From assembly GCF_000463075.2 (NCBI RefSeq), contig NZ_AVAQ01000001.1:496001-560000 (forward strand): 64,000 nucleotides of DNA, in the 5' to 3' direction. The notes under the pieces were generated by a model. The model saw only the letters and a program-made list of their open reading frames with translations. It was not told the origin of the DNA and ran no database searches. Position numbers and translations under genes: made by a program. This DNA is from Lactiplantibacillus plantarum EGD-AQ4. Its GTDB lineage: Bacteria > Bacillota > Bacilli > Lactobacillales > Lactobacillaceae. Position 1 is the stretch's first letter. Every line of letters begins with the position of its first letter. Shown here one piece after another: positions 8,588 to 17,118 of the stretch.

Positions 8588-8722
8588 TGTCTGATGACTA
8601 GGGACAACGCTATATATCAAGAATCAGAATCATGATGTGCTGATTAGATTAAATTTTGAGCCACGATAATTGGATAAGTTAAATCACTAACAATTTTAAA
8701 CAGCTTTAGGAGGCTATTAACT

Positions 8723-9763
8723 ATGAAAACAGCAGTATTTGTTGAACCAGGAAAAGTTGAAGCACGCGAATTGCCAAAGGCGACCATTAAACAACCCACG
8801 GACGCCGTTTTACGGATCGTTCGGGCTTGTGTCTGTGGATCAGATTTGTGGTGGTTCCGCGGAATTTCAGATCGTAAGCACCCGTCAGCGGTCGGCCATG
8901 AAGCCATTGGGGTAGTTGAATCTGTCGGCGATGAAGTGACCAACGTCAAACCAGGTGATTTTGTTATTGCACCGTTTACGCATGGTTGTGGGCATTGTGC
9001 CGCTTGTTTGGCCGGTTTTGAAGGTAACTGTCTCAACAATCATCCCGATGAAATGGTCGGCTATCAGGGTGAATATTTACGTTTCACCAATGCAGACTGG
9101 TCTCTGGTTAAGGTACCTGGGCAACCAAGTGATTACACCGACGCGCAGTTAAATGATCTACTGACGCTATCAGATGTCATGGCGACTGGTTACCACGCGG
9201 CTGCAACGGCTGAAGTTAAACAAGGTGATACGGTTGTTGTCATGGGTGATGGGGCAGTCGGACTTTGCGGTGTCATTTCCGCCAAGTTACGTGGTGCGAG
9301 TCGCATTATTGCCATGAGTCGCCACGCGGATCGACAAGCCCTCGCTAAAGAATTTGGTGCGACTGATATTATTGCCGAACGTGGCGATGAAGCGGTTAAA
9401 AAAGTCTTCGAATTGACTGATGGCAAAGGAGCTGACGCAGTATTGGAATGTGTCGGTACTGAACAATCTGTCGATACTGCCGTGAAGGTTGGCCGTCCGG
9501 GTGCCGTTGTTGGTCGAGTCGGCGTCCCACAGAAGGCAGAAATGAACACCAACGAATTATTCTGGCGCAATATTGGTCTACGTGGCGGGATTGCCTCAGT
9601 CACCACCTATGATCGTGAAGTCCTATTAGATGCTGTTTTGAATGGTCAGATTCATCCCGGTAAGGTCTTTACAAAACGATTTGACCTTGACCATGTTCAA
9701 GCAGCCTATGAAGCCATGGACAAACGCGAAGCCATCAAATCGTTATTAATTATTGCAGATTAA
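8723..9763 (+). CDS. Zinc-dependent alcohol dehydrogenase (MDR superfamily)
   Basis: A 346-residue medium-chain dehydrogenase. Catalytic zinc ligands are visible as Cys38 (CVCGSD) and His59-Glu60 (GHE). The structural zinc is held by Cys89, 92, 95 and 103 (GCGHCAACLAGFEGNC). The Rossmann motif is GDGAVGLCG near residue 175. The enzyme should interconvert an alcohol and a carbonyl compound with NAD(P). Substrate specificity cannot be read from sequence. AGGAGG precedes the ATG. The upstream intergenic part (8588-8722) holds a dyad AATCAG-N12-CTGATT but no copy of the MerR-type operator seen before the flavodoxin gene. The SDR gene follows after 56 bases and may be co-transcribed. Confidence 0.9.
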   Translation: MKTAVFVEPGKVEARELPKATIKQPTDAVLRIVRACVCGSDLWWFRGISDRKHPSAVGHEAIGVVESVGDEVTNVKPGDFVIAPFTHGCGHCAACLAGFEGNCLNNHPDEMVGYQGEYLRFTNADWSLVKVPGQPSDYTDAQLNDLLTLSDVMATGYHAAATAEVKQGDTVVVMGDGAVGLCGVISAKLRGASRIIAMSRHADRQALAKEFGATDIIAERGDEAVKKVFELTDGKGADAVLECVGTEQSVDTAVKVGRPGAVVGRVGVPQKAEMNTNELFWRNIGLRGGIASVTTYDREVLLDAVLNGQIHPGKVFTKRFDLDHVQAAYEAMDKREAIKSLLIIAD

Positions 9764-9819
9764 CGCAGTTTGACGGTCGCACACAGGCCAACTTAGTAAC
9801 CAGATTGGAGGAGATCTAT

Positions 9820-10467
9820 TTGAAAAACGTCTTAATCTTAGGTGCCAACGGACAAATTGCCCGCATCGTTGAACAACGTCTGTTAGCTGAGCAATCCGAT
9901 GTCCATTTGACATTGTTTCTGCGTCGAAAATCACGACTTGCAAACCTAGCTGACAATTCGCGGGTAACCCTAATCGATGGTAATATGACCGATTTCCAGG
10001 CCGTCAAAACCGCCATGCACGGGCAAGATATCGTTTACATTGCGGCGGTGGACCACACACCCGATAATATCATCACAACTAATGTGATCAAAGCAAGTCA
10101 AGAGCAGGGGGTCCAGCGAATTATTGAATCAAGTCTTTTAGGACTTTACAATGAAGTTCCCGGTGAATATGGCCGTTGGAATTATCAAATGGTCAAAAGT
10201 GGCCTACCAGCTGCTATTCACGCCGATGAATTACTAGCGCAGTCCGGAATTGCCTATACAACGTTGCGCTTTCCATGGTTAAACGACCGTGACGAAATCA
10301 AGTATCAGCTGACTCACCGCAATGAACCGTATGTCGGTGTCTCTGGCTCGCGTCAAAGTATGGCCGACGTGATTGTCAAAATCATCGCTGATCCGACATT
10401 TTTAGCAAATGACAGCGTCGGGATTGCAGATGCTGCCACGCAGGGTGAAACTCGACCAGTTTACTAA
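9820..10467 (+). CDS. NAD(P)-binding SDR-like oxidoreductase (atypical/NmrA-like)
   Basis: A 215-residue protein opening with KNVLILGANGQIARIVEQRLL, an NAD(P)-binding motif of the GxxGxxG type used by atypical short-chain dehydrogenases. A canonical YxxxK is replaced by the segment YQMVKSGLPAAIHADELLAQSGIAYTTLRFPWLNDR, as in NmrA/YwnB-like proteins that bind nucleotide and act as isomerases, reductases or redox sensors. The start is a TTG at 9820 placed after GGAGGAG. It follows the alcohol dehydrogenase gene and is closed by an imperfect terminator hairpin. Confidence 0.75.
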   Translation: MKNVLILGANGQIARIVEQRLLAEQSDVHLTLFLRRKSRLANLADNSRVTLIDGNMTDFQAVKTAMHGQDIVYIAAVDHTPDNIITTNVIKASQEQGVQRIIESSLLGLYNEVPGEYGRWNYQMVKSGLPAAIHADELLAQSGIAYTTLRFPWLNDRDEIKYQLTHRNEPYVGVSGSRQSMADVIVKIIADPTFLANDSVGIADAATQGETRPVY

Positions 10468-10475
10468 TTTGTTTT

Positions 10476-10538
10476 AAGCACAAGCAGCCAAAAAGTCGTC
10501 TTCAAGATTGCGACCATTTGACTGCTTGTCGCTGTTTT
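10476..10538 (+). terminator. Imperfect intrinsic terminator after the SDR gene
   Basis: AGCACAAGCAG...AAAAGTCG pairs with CGACCATTTGACTGCTTGTCGCT with one bulge and few mismatches, then a five-T tail. A second hairpin follows in the leader of the next gene (AAGCAGGG, from 10567, with CCCTGCTT). Confidence 0.65.
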
Positions 10539-10640
10539 TAAACTCAAAAATGGCAGGGGGCCAAGAAGCAGGGGCACGGCCGCATTTTTTTACAAGCTGA
10601 GTCCCTGCTTTAATCTCACTTAGGAAGGGTGGTTATCGAT

Positions 10641-11288
10641 ATGCAACAGCACTCATTAGGTCCGATTTTGGGTTATATTGCTGGTAAACCTGTGCAAGCC
10701 AATCAAGTCACACGCAAGGGCGCACGCTGGGATAGCGGGCGTATGACCCCATCTGATGGTCAAGATACGACTAGTCAGGGTGTCGCTCGCCGAATCACTG
10801 AGAAAGCACATCAAATCGTCATTTATTGGTCGCGTTCAGGTGCAACCGAATTGCTAGCCAGTAAAATTGCTAATTTGACCAACAGCGATGTCTGCCAAAT
10901 TACGCTCACAAATCCGTATCCAGCTGACTATCTAGAAACCAGAACCCGCGCTAATCGTGAACGTGATACGGGTTTGACACCAGATTTAAATATGCAATTA
11001 CCAGACCTGACGCAATATGAGACGGTTTATTTAGGCTTTCAAACCTGGGCCATGACACTGAGTGAACCGCTTAAAGCATTCTTGCAAGCTTACGGAAACG
11101 AACTATCAGGTAAACGTATCATGCCATTTGAAACAAATGGCGGCTACGGTATTGGCAACTGCCTTGATGTGATGTCTCAGTTGTTGCAAATCAGTGGCGC
11201 AACCAATTATACGATTGAACGACCACTAACGATTGCCGGTAATCAAGTTGATGTCGCTGACACCGCCGTTCGTGAATGGTGCGATTGA
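10641..11288 (+). CDS. Flavodoxin-family protein with N-terminal extension
   Basis: A 215-residue protein. Residues 1-57 are a polar extension without recognised domain. The flavodoxin fold begins at HQIVIYWSRSGATELLA (FMN-phosphate loop at residues 64-70) and continues through YLGFQTWAMTLSEPLKAFL and MPFETNGGYGIGNCLDVM, which resemble the FMN isoalloxazine loops of flavodoxin-like NAD(P)H reductases. I chose the ATG at 10641 with AGGAAGGG upstream; the GTG at 10629 overlaps that SD. It is the second flavodoxin-like gene in 2.5 kb, but the two proteins differ clearly and are not recent duplicates. A signal peptide is not evident. Confidence 0.75.
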   Translation: MQQHSLGPILGYIAGKPVQANQVTRKGARWDSGRMTPSDGQDTTSQGVARRITEKAHQIVIYWSRSGATELLASKIANLTNSDVCQITLTNPYPADYLETRTRANRERDTGLTPDLNMQLPDLTQYETVYLGFQTWAMTLSEPLKAFLQAYGNELSGKRIMPFETNGGYGIGNCLDVMSQLLQISGATNYTIERPLTIAGNQVDVADTAVREWCD

Positions 11289-12425
11289 CGGCTATAAACC
11301 GCGCTGCTTCAGCATTTATCAGCATATTTGAAGCACCGTCAATCTTAGTTACGCCTTCAAACATCCACATGAAGTCTCTAAGTGACCGCAACAGTTGGTG
11401 ACCAAATACAGATTGCTGCGCCTTAAATGAAAACCAGTAGAATTTGTAATATGGCCCAATTTGCTGAGCAAATGCCATACAGCGGTATAGTTATACTTTA
11501 AACACAGCAATGCGTTGTCCAAGAGCTCAAATATGAGCATTGATTAGTGCGAATGCCATGGGCGGAGCTGTTGATACAGTTAACTTGAGTGTTTGAACTA
11601 GCTAACTGTATCTACACAAACCAACGCCTGAATCCGAGTCTCATTTAACGGATTCAGGCGTTTTTAGTTGAATTTATTGAAGATATTTTCAGCAGATCTG
11701 TTAAAATTCATTCTGATTTGTCAGTCAATCTAGAAAAAGTTATTTCAAAAAGTTAAAAAACTGCGTAAAAAAGACCAGTTAACGGTCAAACCAATGAGTC
11801 AGGGTTGATCCAGGCTAATTTAGCGAGGGGGCTTTTTTGATATATTCTAGTTTACATAATATATATTATACAAAGTAGAATCAAAAGCAAAAATCCTCCC
11901 CCACGACCTAAATTGGTCCCTGGACAACTTTTTAAAACTTGATGACTACTTTTCAATTTTGTCTTTCGCTACTGAAATTTCAAAATTGAATCTGAATTTT
12001 GAATTCAATCATCGAACTGAATATTTTTATTAACTCAGATTCAACGACGATATTTTAAATGTAATTTGAACTTGAATTAAATTCGCCGAAATAAATTTGT
12101 AGCTTTAGATTAAATCATTTGAAATCATCTGTTATTTATCAAGTTGGCTTATGCTGAATTTATCATATCGCGAATTCAGTTAATCATGTTGCCACGCAAA
12201 TTTCCGGCCTAATTACTGTTTGTTCATATAGACCACTAAATTCACCTCAAATTCGTAATTTAGATTCATTGATTTTAAGCACAATTAACGACCACTTGTC
12301 CGTCTATTATCTGAACTGGCACTCAGAATACGCCTCTCAGCACGCGATATATTGCTTGTATTTTCATTTATTTTATGTTTTAGTTAAAGTAAGATTTTAT
12401 CTATTGAAAGGACGGCCTGCTGCCA
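11289..12425. other. 1.1-kb gene-free stretch, AT-rich in its second half
   Basis: No credible gene is present; short open frames on the minus strand (11191-11540) lack family features and ribosome binding sites. It holds a perfect 10-bp-arm hairpin GATACAGTTA/TAACTGTATC (11573-11612), a terminator (11623-11667), and from about 11690 on strongly AT-rich DNA with a nine-base inverted repeat TTCAAAATT/AATTTTGAA (11979-12003). This composition differs from all other long spacers in the window and borders the degenerate recombinase gene, which suggests foreign or remnant DNA. Confidence 0.7.
11623..11667 (+). terminator. Strong intrinsic terminator with no adjacent gene
   Basis: AACGCCTGAATCCG and CGGATTCAGGCGTT form a perfect 14-bp stem, and the run of T continues behind it. 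The nearest upstream gene ends 334 bases away, so it may end a long 3' region or an unrecognised small RNA. Confidence 0.85.
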
Positions 12426-13286
12426 ATGACTGCTAAATTTCCGTACGCCCGTAGCTTTATTGCTTCCTTGCAAACCGCCGGCAAACAAGCCAGTACGATT
12501 GAACAATATGAATTAACACTCGCAGACTTTTTCAATTATGAACAACACTTCAATGAGACTTTCGCCAAGGATCAATTACTTGCTGACTTAACTGAAAACG
12601 ATATTCGCGCCTATTTGGAAATGCTACGTGAGCAACGCCAATTCAAACCGTCAACATTGAACAAAGCGCTTTCAAATCTAAATGGCTACTTCAGCTACTT
12701 ATTTGCCCATCGAATCATTACGACGTTACCGACGTTTGCAATCAAAGGTCAACCCTTGATGAACCAGCCAACAACGACGACGTGGCCAGAATTACTGCCA
12801 CAATGGCTAGCAAATGAAGACTTGCACCCATATACGCGCTTATTTTTGCTACTAACTTACAAGGGTTACACGGCAACCGAAATGCTGACACCTGGATTCT
12901 ATCAAGATTTCAAACAGCGCCAATTCACCACTGACGAACAGCGCTTTATCAAGACGTTACAAACCTATTTACAGCCCTTGCAAACACAAAGCGGGAGTTC
13001 AGATTTATTCTTAAAGAAGCGCCAGCGTGGCAATGATCCACACATCACTTTGGCAGCGTTGCACAAGTACTTAGCCGGTGACGGCCAGCGCTTAGGCGTG
13101 CCATTGAAACCCGTTACGCTGCGTCAAGACTTTATCCTGTGGTATTTAAACCAGCATCGGACAACTGAGCCCACCCAAATAATGACACGCTTGCGCTTAG
13201 ATGCAACCAGCCTCGAATATTACCAGAACTTGCTTCGACAACGTGATTTGCGGACCTTACAAGCTAAGCGGACAACCCAAAACTGA
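12426..13286 (+). CDS. Tyrosine recombinase-like protein, probably catalytically dead
   Basis: A 286-residue protein with the N-terminal SAM-like core-binding fold of XerC/D integrases (ARSFIASLQTAGKQASTIEQYELTLADFF) and a C-terminal half that aligns to the catalytic domain of the xerC product in this window. Where XerC has YGTGIRLSE, this protein has YKGYTATEM, so the first catalytic Arg is gone. Where XerC has [11 protein letters not shown], it has KPVTLRQDFIL, so both His are lost while the second Arg remains. A Tyr in SLEYYQNL occupies the nucleophile place. With Arg-I and His missing, strand exchange is unlikely; a DNA-binding role or simple decay are alternatives. The frame is intact, SD GAAAGGA is present, and a terminator follows. 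Confidence 0.75.
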   Translation: MTAKFPYARSFIASLQTAGKQASTIEQYELTLADFFNYEQHFNETFAKDQLLADLTENDIRAYLEMLREQRQFKPSTLNKALSNLNGYFSYLFAHRIITTLPTFAIKGQPLMNQPTTTTWPELLPQWLANEDLHPYTRLFLLLTYKGYTATEMLTPGFYQDFKQRQFTTDEQRFIKTLQTYLQPLQTQSGSSDLFLKKRQRGNDPHITLAALHKYLAGDGQRLGVPLKPVTLRQDFILWYLNQHRTTEPTQIMTRLRLDATSLEYYQNLLRQRDLRTLQAKRTTQN

Positions 13287-13296
13287 ATATACATTC

Positions 13297-13333
13297 AGCC
13301 ACCTGCAATTAGCCGTTGTAAGTGGCTTTTGGT
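13297..13333 (+). terminator. Intrinsic terminator after the recombinase-like gene
   Basis: AGCCAC pairs with GTGGCT, extended by an inner CAA/TTG pairing, with a TTTT tail. Confidence 0.75.
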
Positions 13334-13608
13334 TCATGGTTACAACTGCTGATAATTAATTTAATGGTGGCCTTTAACTCGAATTGACACTAGGAGTTTA
13401 GTGACACACAGCTGAGTTCGAAAATTGACTTTACTAGTTAAAGTAACGTTACGTTATTACGACACCTTTACAATTCTTTACAAACGTAGGACAAGCATTA
13501 CACTGCATTTGCTAGTTAGTTAAGAAGCCTTAAAACGCCTGTACAGCGGCAATCTTTGCAGGTACACTGATTATATTGATTAACCAAAGTACTTGAAAGG
13601 ATGATTTG
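13334..13608. other. Spacer between recombinase-like gene and yozE
   Basis: Non-coding. It includes TAGTTAAAGTAA (13435-13446), a motif also found at 12380 and 22777. The likely yozE promoter lies near the end, but I cannot place it with confidence. Confidence 0.5.
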
Positions 13609-13809
13609 ATGACATTTTATCGTTGGCTGGAACCGTTCATTGAACAAAACGGACCGTTCGCACCAGCCGCTTCTTACGCCCATTCTGATTTTGATTTTCC
13701 CATGACGAGTAATGTTCACGAATTATCTGATTATATTACTTATTTGAATATTCGCGACTCAGTCAAACAATCCTTTTATTCGGCGCTTGATGCTTATCAA
13801 GCTAAATAA
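13609..13809 (+). CDS. YozE family (UPF0346) small protein
   Basis: A 66-residue acidic protein matching the YozE family, a short all-helical SAM-like fold found in Firmicutes. Characteristic are FYRWLEPFIEQ at the start, DFDFPMTSNVHELSDYITYLN in the middle and the final ALDAYQ. The function of the family is not known. The ATG at 13609 follows GAAAGG; a TTG directly before it is in frame but less likely. It is monocistronic and followed by a perfect terminator. A second family member lies at 40070-40291. Confidence 0.85.
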   Translation: MTFYRWLEPFIEQNGPFAPAASYAHSDFDFPMTSNVHELSDYITYLNIRDSVKQSFYSALDAYQAK

Positions 13810-13841
13810 TAGGGCGAAATCAATCATTATAACGATAATTA

Positions 13842-13886
13842 AACCCGGCTTATGACCCCAAATTCGTCATAAGCCGGGTTATTTTT
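13842..13886 (+). terminator. Intrinsic terminator after yozE
   Basis: AACCCGGCTTATGAC and its perfect complement form a 15-bp stem followed by ATTTTTG. Confidence 0.95.
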
Positions 13887-13899
13887 GTATCTACACTAA

Positions 13900-14418
13900 T
13901 TAGTCCTGCCAGTGTTCCTTAATAAAGGCTTCACGGCCACCCATTTCTTCAATCTGATAACGAAACGGATTGCGTCGGTAGAAGTCTTGATGTTCTTCCT
14001 CCGCTGGATAAAACGGTTTGGCGTCTTCAATCGTCGTTACGATTGGCTCAGTAAATTTACCACTGGCTGCCAGTGCGTCACGTGAAGCCGTGGCAACCTT
14101 ACGCTGTTCATCGCTATTCACAAAAATGACGGGTCGATAGCTATCACCACGGTCTTGGAATTGACCAGAAGCGTCAGTCGGATCAGTTTGCCGCCAATAG
14201 ATTTCAACTAATTGCGCATAGCTAATGACTTCAGGATCAAAAGTGATTTCGACCGCTTCAGTATGACCAGTCGTATGGCTGGCAACTTGTTCGTAAGTTG
14301 GATTGGCAACGTGGCCACCCGTATATCCAGAAATCACGGACTTGATTCCAGGCTGTTGATCGAATGGTTTAACCATGCACCAGAAACAGCCGCCAGCAAA
14401 AATTGCAGTATCTGTCAT
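13900..14418 (-). CDS. msrA: Peptide-methionine (S)-S-oxide reductase MsrA
   Basis: A 172-residue MsrA. The active-site motif GCFWC is at residues 10-14, followed by [32 protein letters not shown], and the family's [23 protein letters not shown] segment. It reduces methionine-S-sulfoxide in proteins and free form using thioredoxin. The gene lies 27 bases behind msrB and is surely co-transcribed with it, so both stereoisomers are handled by one unit. No signal peptide, so it acts in the cytoplasm. Confidence 0.96.
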   Translation of the reverse strand: MTDTAIFAGGCFWCMVKPFDQQPGIKSVISGYTGGHVANPTYEQVASHTTGHTEAVEITFDPEVISYAQLVEIYWRQTDPTDASGQFQDRGDSYRPVIFVNSDEQRKVATASRDALAASGKFTEPIVTTIEDAKPFYPAEEEHQDFYRRNPFRYQIEEMGGREAFIKEHWQD

Positions 14419-14445
14419 CTTATGCCTCCGTTTGGTTTGAATGTC

Positions 14446-14880
14446 TTATTTAAATAACTGCCGGTACTGACCGTAACCCGCGGCTTCTAATCCATCAACT
14501 GGAATGAATTTGAGCGCGGCGGAATTAATGCAATAGCGCAGTCCACCCTGGTCACGCGGACCATCTGGAAAGACGTGCCCTAAGTGCGATTTAGCTTGCG
14601 CACTAGTGACTACGGTCCGATGCATGCCGAACGAGTCATCGTAATGCTCATTGAGATTAGCCGGTTCAATCGGCTTCGTGAAGGACGGCCAACCACAGCC
14701 AGCATCGTATTTATCGCGCGAACTGAATAATGCTTGACCGCTCACAACATCAACATAGATGCCGTCTTGATAAAAATCATCATATTCGCCACTAAAAGGT
14801 CGTTCCGTTGCCGCCTCTTGAGTGACTGCATACTGTTCCGGTGTTAGGCGTTGTCGTAACTCATCTTGCTGCTTAGTCAT
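14446..14880 (-). CDS. msrB: Peptide-methionine (R)-S-oxide reductase MsrB
   Basis: A 144-residue MsrB. The family signatures [32 protein letters not shown] and the catalytic Cys in [13 protein letters not shown] (RYCxN) are present. The paired CxxC zinc motifs of zinc-type MsrB are absent, as in many Firmicutes enzymes. It reduces methionine-R-sulfoxide with thioredoxin. It is the first gene of the msrB-msrA unit and is preceded by a promoter with a 10-bp-arm dyad. Confidence 0.96.
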   Translation of the reverse strand: MTKQQDELRQRLTPEQYAVTQEAATERPFSGEYDDFYQDGIYVDVVSGQALFSSRDKYDAGCGWPSFTKPIEPANLNEHYDDSFGMHRTVVTSAQAKSHLGHVFPDGPRDQGGLRYCINSAALKFIPVDGLEAAGYGQYRQLFK

Positions 14881-14900
14881 TAAAATCAGTCCTTTCAGCT

Positions 14901-14960
14901 ATTAAGTTGTGTACAACTTAATTACCCTTATTATCATACCCCATTTACCCCAAAATGCAA
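14901..14960 (-). promoter_or_regulatory. msrBA promoter with a symmetric operator
   Basis: On the minus strand TTGCAT (14960-14955) and TATGAT (14938-14933) are spaced 16 bp. Ten bases downstream lies the dyad ATTAAGTTGT-N2-ACAACTTAAT (14901-14922), perfect in both arms and covering the likely start of transcription. Its AAGTTGT/ACAACTT half-sites resemble those bound by MarR-type repressors; the regulator is unknown. Confidence 0.65.
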
Positions 14961-14992
14961 AAAAGAAGCTCCCAAAATTGGCAGCTTCTTTA
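14958..14992 (-). terminator. Intrinsic terminator after ppaC
   Basis: On the minus strand GAAGCTGCC...GGGAGCTTC forms the stem, followed by TTTTTT. Its end overlaps the -35 of the msrBA promoter. Confidence 0.85.
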
Positions 14993-15020
14993 GTCGTTAT
15001 TCAAATTTATCCCAATTAGC

Positions 15021-15950
15021 TTAGGCGTTGAACGCGTCCGTTAATTGTGGGACAACTTGCTTCTTCCGTGAAACGACACCTGGTAAGCTTAAACGATTGT
15101 TGGCAATCGTCTTACCAAAGGCCTTTTCAACGGGTTCAGTTGGGCCCCCAACAACTAACAATTCAGAATTGCTATCTAAAATGTTAGTGGCAAGGATCAA
15201 GAACAAGTCATAGCCGTCACTGGCATTTTCAGCTTTAGCAGCATCTTCTAAGGCTGCTTGACGCTTGAAAACATCGTCTAAATCAACCGTGTTGATTTGA
15301 GCGACACGGACCGTTGAACCAGCCATTTCAAATGACTTAGCGTCGGCATCGATTAATTCTTTTTCTGACTTGCTGTCAAGGTTAGTCCCAGCCTTAAGCA
15401 TTGCTAAACCGTATGTTTCGTAGTCGACATCAGCAATCTTAGCTAAGTCCTTAACCACAGCAACATCAGTTTCAGTCGTCGTTGGTGACTTCAATAATAA
15501 GGTGTCGGAAATGATGGCAGAAAGCATCAAACCGGCCAACTTAGCAGGAATTTCAATGTCGTTTTCTTGGAACAACTTGTAGATAACCGTGCTGCAGCAG
15601 CCAAGTGGTTCGGCACGATAGAACAATGGTTGTGCGGTTTCAAAACCGGCAATCCGGTGATGATCAACCACGTGACTTACCGTGACGTCAGCAATATCAC
15701 TCACACTTTGTTGTGGTTCGTTGTGGTCAACAAGCATGACACTGTCAACTTCGTCACTAGCTTTAGTGATGACCCGCAGTGCTGGTTCGTCAAAGTAATC
15801 TAAAACAAATTGGGTTTCTTCATTGGGTTCACCCAATGCAACGGCTTCAGTATCCGCACCCATTTTATTTTCGAAATATGAGAATGCCTTTGCCGCCACG
15901 ATTGCGTCGGTATCAGGATTTTGATGTCCAAAAATTAATTCCTTACTCAT
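15021..15950 (-). CDS. ppaC: Manganese-dependent inorganic pyrophosphatase (family II)
   Basis: A 309-residue DHH-family phosphoesterase. Metal-binding motifs are GHQNPDTDAI at the N-terminus, MLVDHNE, and the DHH signature in SHVVDHHRIAGF; the C-terminal DHHA2 domain ends with LPGVVSRKKQVVPQL, which contains the substrate-binding SRKKQ motif. It hydrolyses pyrophosphate and so pulls biosynthetic reactions forward. The start at 15950 is supported by GGGAG ten bases before it; a GTG six bases upstream is too close to that SD. Confidence 0.95.
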   Translation of the reverse strand: MSKELIFGHQNPDTDAIVAAKAFSYFENKMGADTEAVALGEPNEETQFVLDYFDEPALRVITKASDEVDSVMLVDHNEPQQSVSDIADVTVSHVVDHHRIAGFETAQPLFYRAEPLGCCSTVIYKLFQENDIEIPAKLAGLMLSAIISDTLLLKSPTTTETDVAVVKDLAKIADVDYETYGLAMLKAGTNLDSKSEKELIDADAKSFEMAGSTVRVAQINTVDLDDVFKRQAALEDAAKAENASDGYDLFLILATNILDSNSELLVVGGPTEPVEKAFGKTIANNRLSLPGVVSRKKQVVPQLTDAFNA

Positions 15951-15972
15951 TAGCACAAAACTCCCTTAAAAC

Positions 15973-16935
15973 TTATTTTTGATTAATTTTTTGTAACCGT
16001 GAAATATAATCTTCTGCCCGTAAGTAAGCATCAAATTCGTCCAAGAAGTTCTTGATTCGTGGAATTTGGTCCTTATCTTTACGGAAGACGAAGTTCAAAT
16101 CAAACTTGATTGCTGGTTCAAATGACAACGTGTGTAACTTATCTGTCGCTGGGTTAGCAACCATGAATGAATTTGGTAATGCCGTATTCGTGTTGGTCGT
16201 TGCCGCAACGAACCGGTAAATCTGTTGTGGCGTCGTAAACCGAGCCGCTGCAGTTGGTAAATCAGCGAGCTGATTCTTGTAAGATTCCTTCACCACTTGA
16301 TCTAAATAGTAATTCTCCGGATAAGTGACCCATGGACTGAGCGTCGTATCCTTGAACTTGATCCGCTTCTTCTTAGCTAACTTGGGGTCACCCGAAATGA
16401 AGAGCAATTCATCTTGAATAATCTTCTTCGATTGGTATGGCTTCCAGTTTTTAATGCTTTCGTCAGGCAAATACATGACAGCCAAATCAATGCGGTTATT
16501 TTCTAGTCGTTCCCAAATTTCTTTACGGGTCAACATGTGTAGCGAAATAATGACATTTGGATTGGCTTCATAATACTTGATTGCAAAGTCTTCAAACACG
16601 TGATCTTCAATTGATGCCAGCACCCCAATATTAATCGTTCCTTGGGTGGCACTAGTCGTTTGTTGAATCTCGTCGGTCGCTTTGTTCAGGACATCGTAAA
16701 TACTGTGTGTGGCATTCAACATGGTGTAACCTGCATCAGAGAGTCGTAACTTCTTACCCACTGAATAGAATAATGGGGCCCCAACCGTACGTTCCAACTT
16801 TTTAATTTGTTGCGTCAACGCTGGTTGCGTAATACCCAAAATTTGAGCAGCCTGTGTGTAATTCATTGTTTCGGCTAATTGCAAGAAATACGTTAACGTT
16901 TTCGAGGAGAAAATACTTTCTTGAGTTGTCTTCAT
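15973..16935 (-). CDS. LysR family transcriptional regulator
   Basis: A 320-residue LysR-type regulator. The winged helix-turn-helix is at about residues 12-70 (LTYFLQLAETMNYTQAAQILGITQPALTQQIKKLE), followed by a LysR-substrate-like effector domain (INIGVLASIEDHVFEDFAIKYYEANP). The effector is unknown. It is transcribed toward ppaC, 22 bases from it, and may be co-transcribed with it. The ATG at 16935 has AAAGGA thirteen bases upstream, a somewhat long spacing; the in-frame extension to 16968 would add 11 residues. Confidence 0.9.
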   Translation of the reverse strand: MKTTQESIFSSKTLTYFLQLAETMNYTQAAQILGITQPALTQQIKKLERTVGAPLFYSVGKKLRLSDAGYTMLNATHSIYDVLNKATDEIQQTTSATQGTINIGVLASIEDHVFEDFAIKYYEANPNVIISLHMLTRKEIWERLENNRIDLAVMYLPDESIKNWKPYQSKKIIQDELLFISGDPKLAKKKRIKFKDTTLSPWVTYPENYYLDQVVKESYKNQLADLPTAAARFTTPQQIYRFVAATTNTNTALPNSFMVANPATDKLHTLSFEPAIKFDLNFVFRKDKDQIPRIKNFLDEFDAYLRAEDYISRLQKINQK

Positions 16936-16983
16936 GAATTTTACCTGATCCTTTCTTCTTATCGCCATCTTATGATACCTATA

Positions 16984-17012
16984 ATTTTATACAAGATTCA
17001 TGGTGAAAGCAA
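16984..17012 (-). promoter_or_regulatory. Promoter of the LysR gene
   Basis: On the minus strand TTGCTT (17012-17007) and TAAAAT (16989-16984) are separated by 17 bp. Confidence 0.6.
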
Positions 17013-17118
17013 GCGGTTGTTATCGGTAAATAAAGCTTAACTAATTCATAATCTTTTACATTGCCATAACTTTATCTTAATCGAATACGGATTAACGTGC
17101 AAGCATTCGCATTGGCAA

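Noticed and set aside
11191-11540. Minus-strand open frames behind the second flavodoxin gene
   Set aside because: No ribosome binding site and no family pattern; one overlaps the flavodoxin gene, and the composition looks random.
11800-11836. Terminator-like GCGAGGGGGCTTTTTT
   Set aside because: The possible left arm pairs over only three to four bases.
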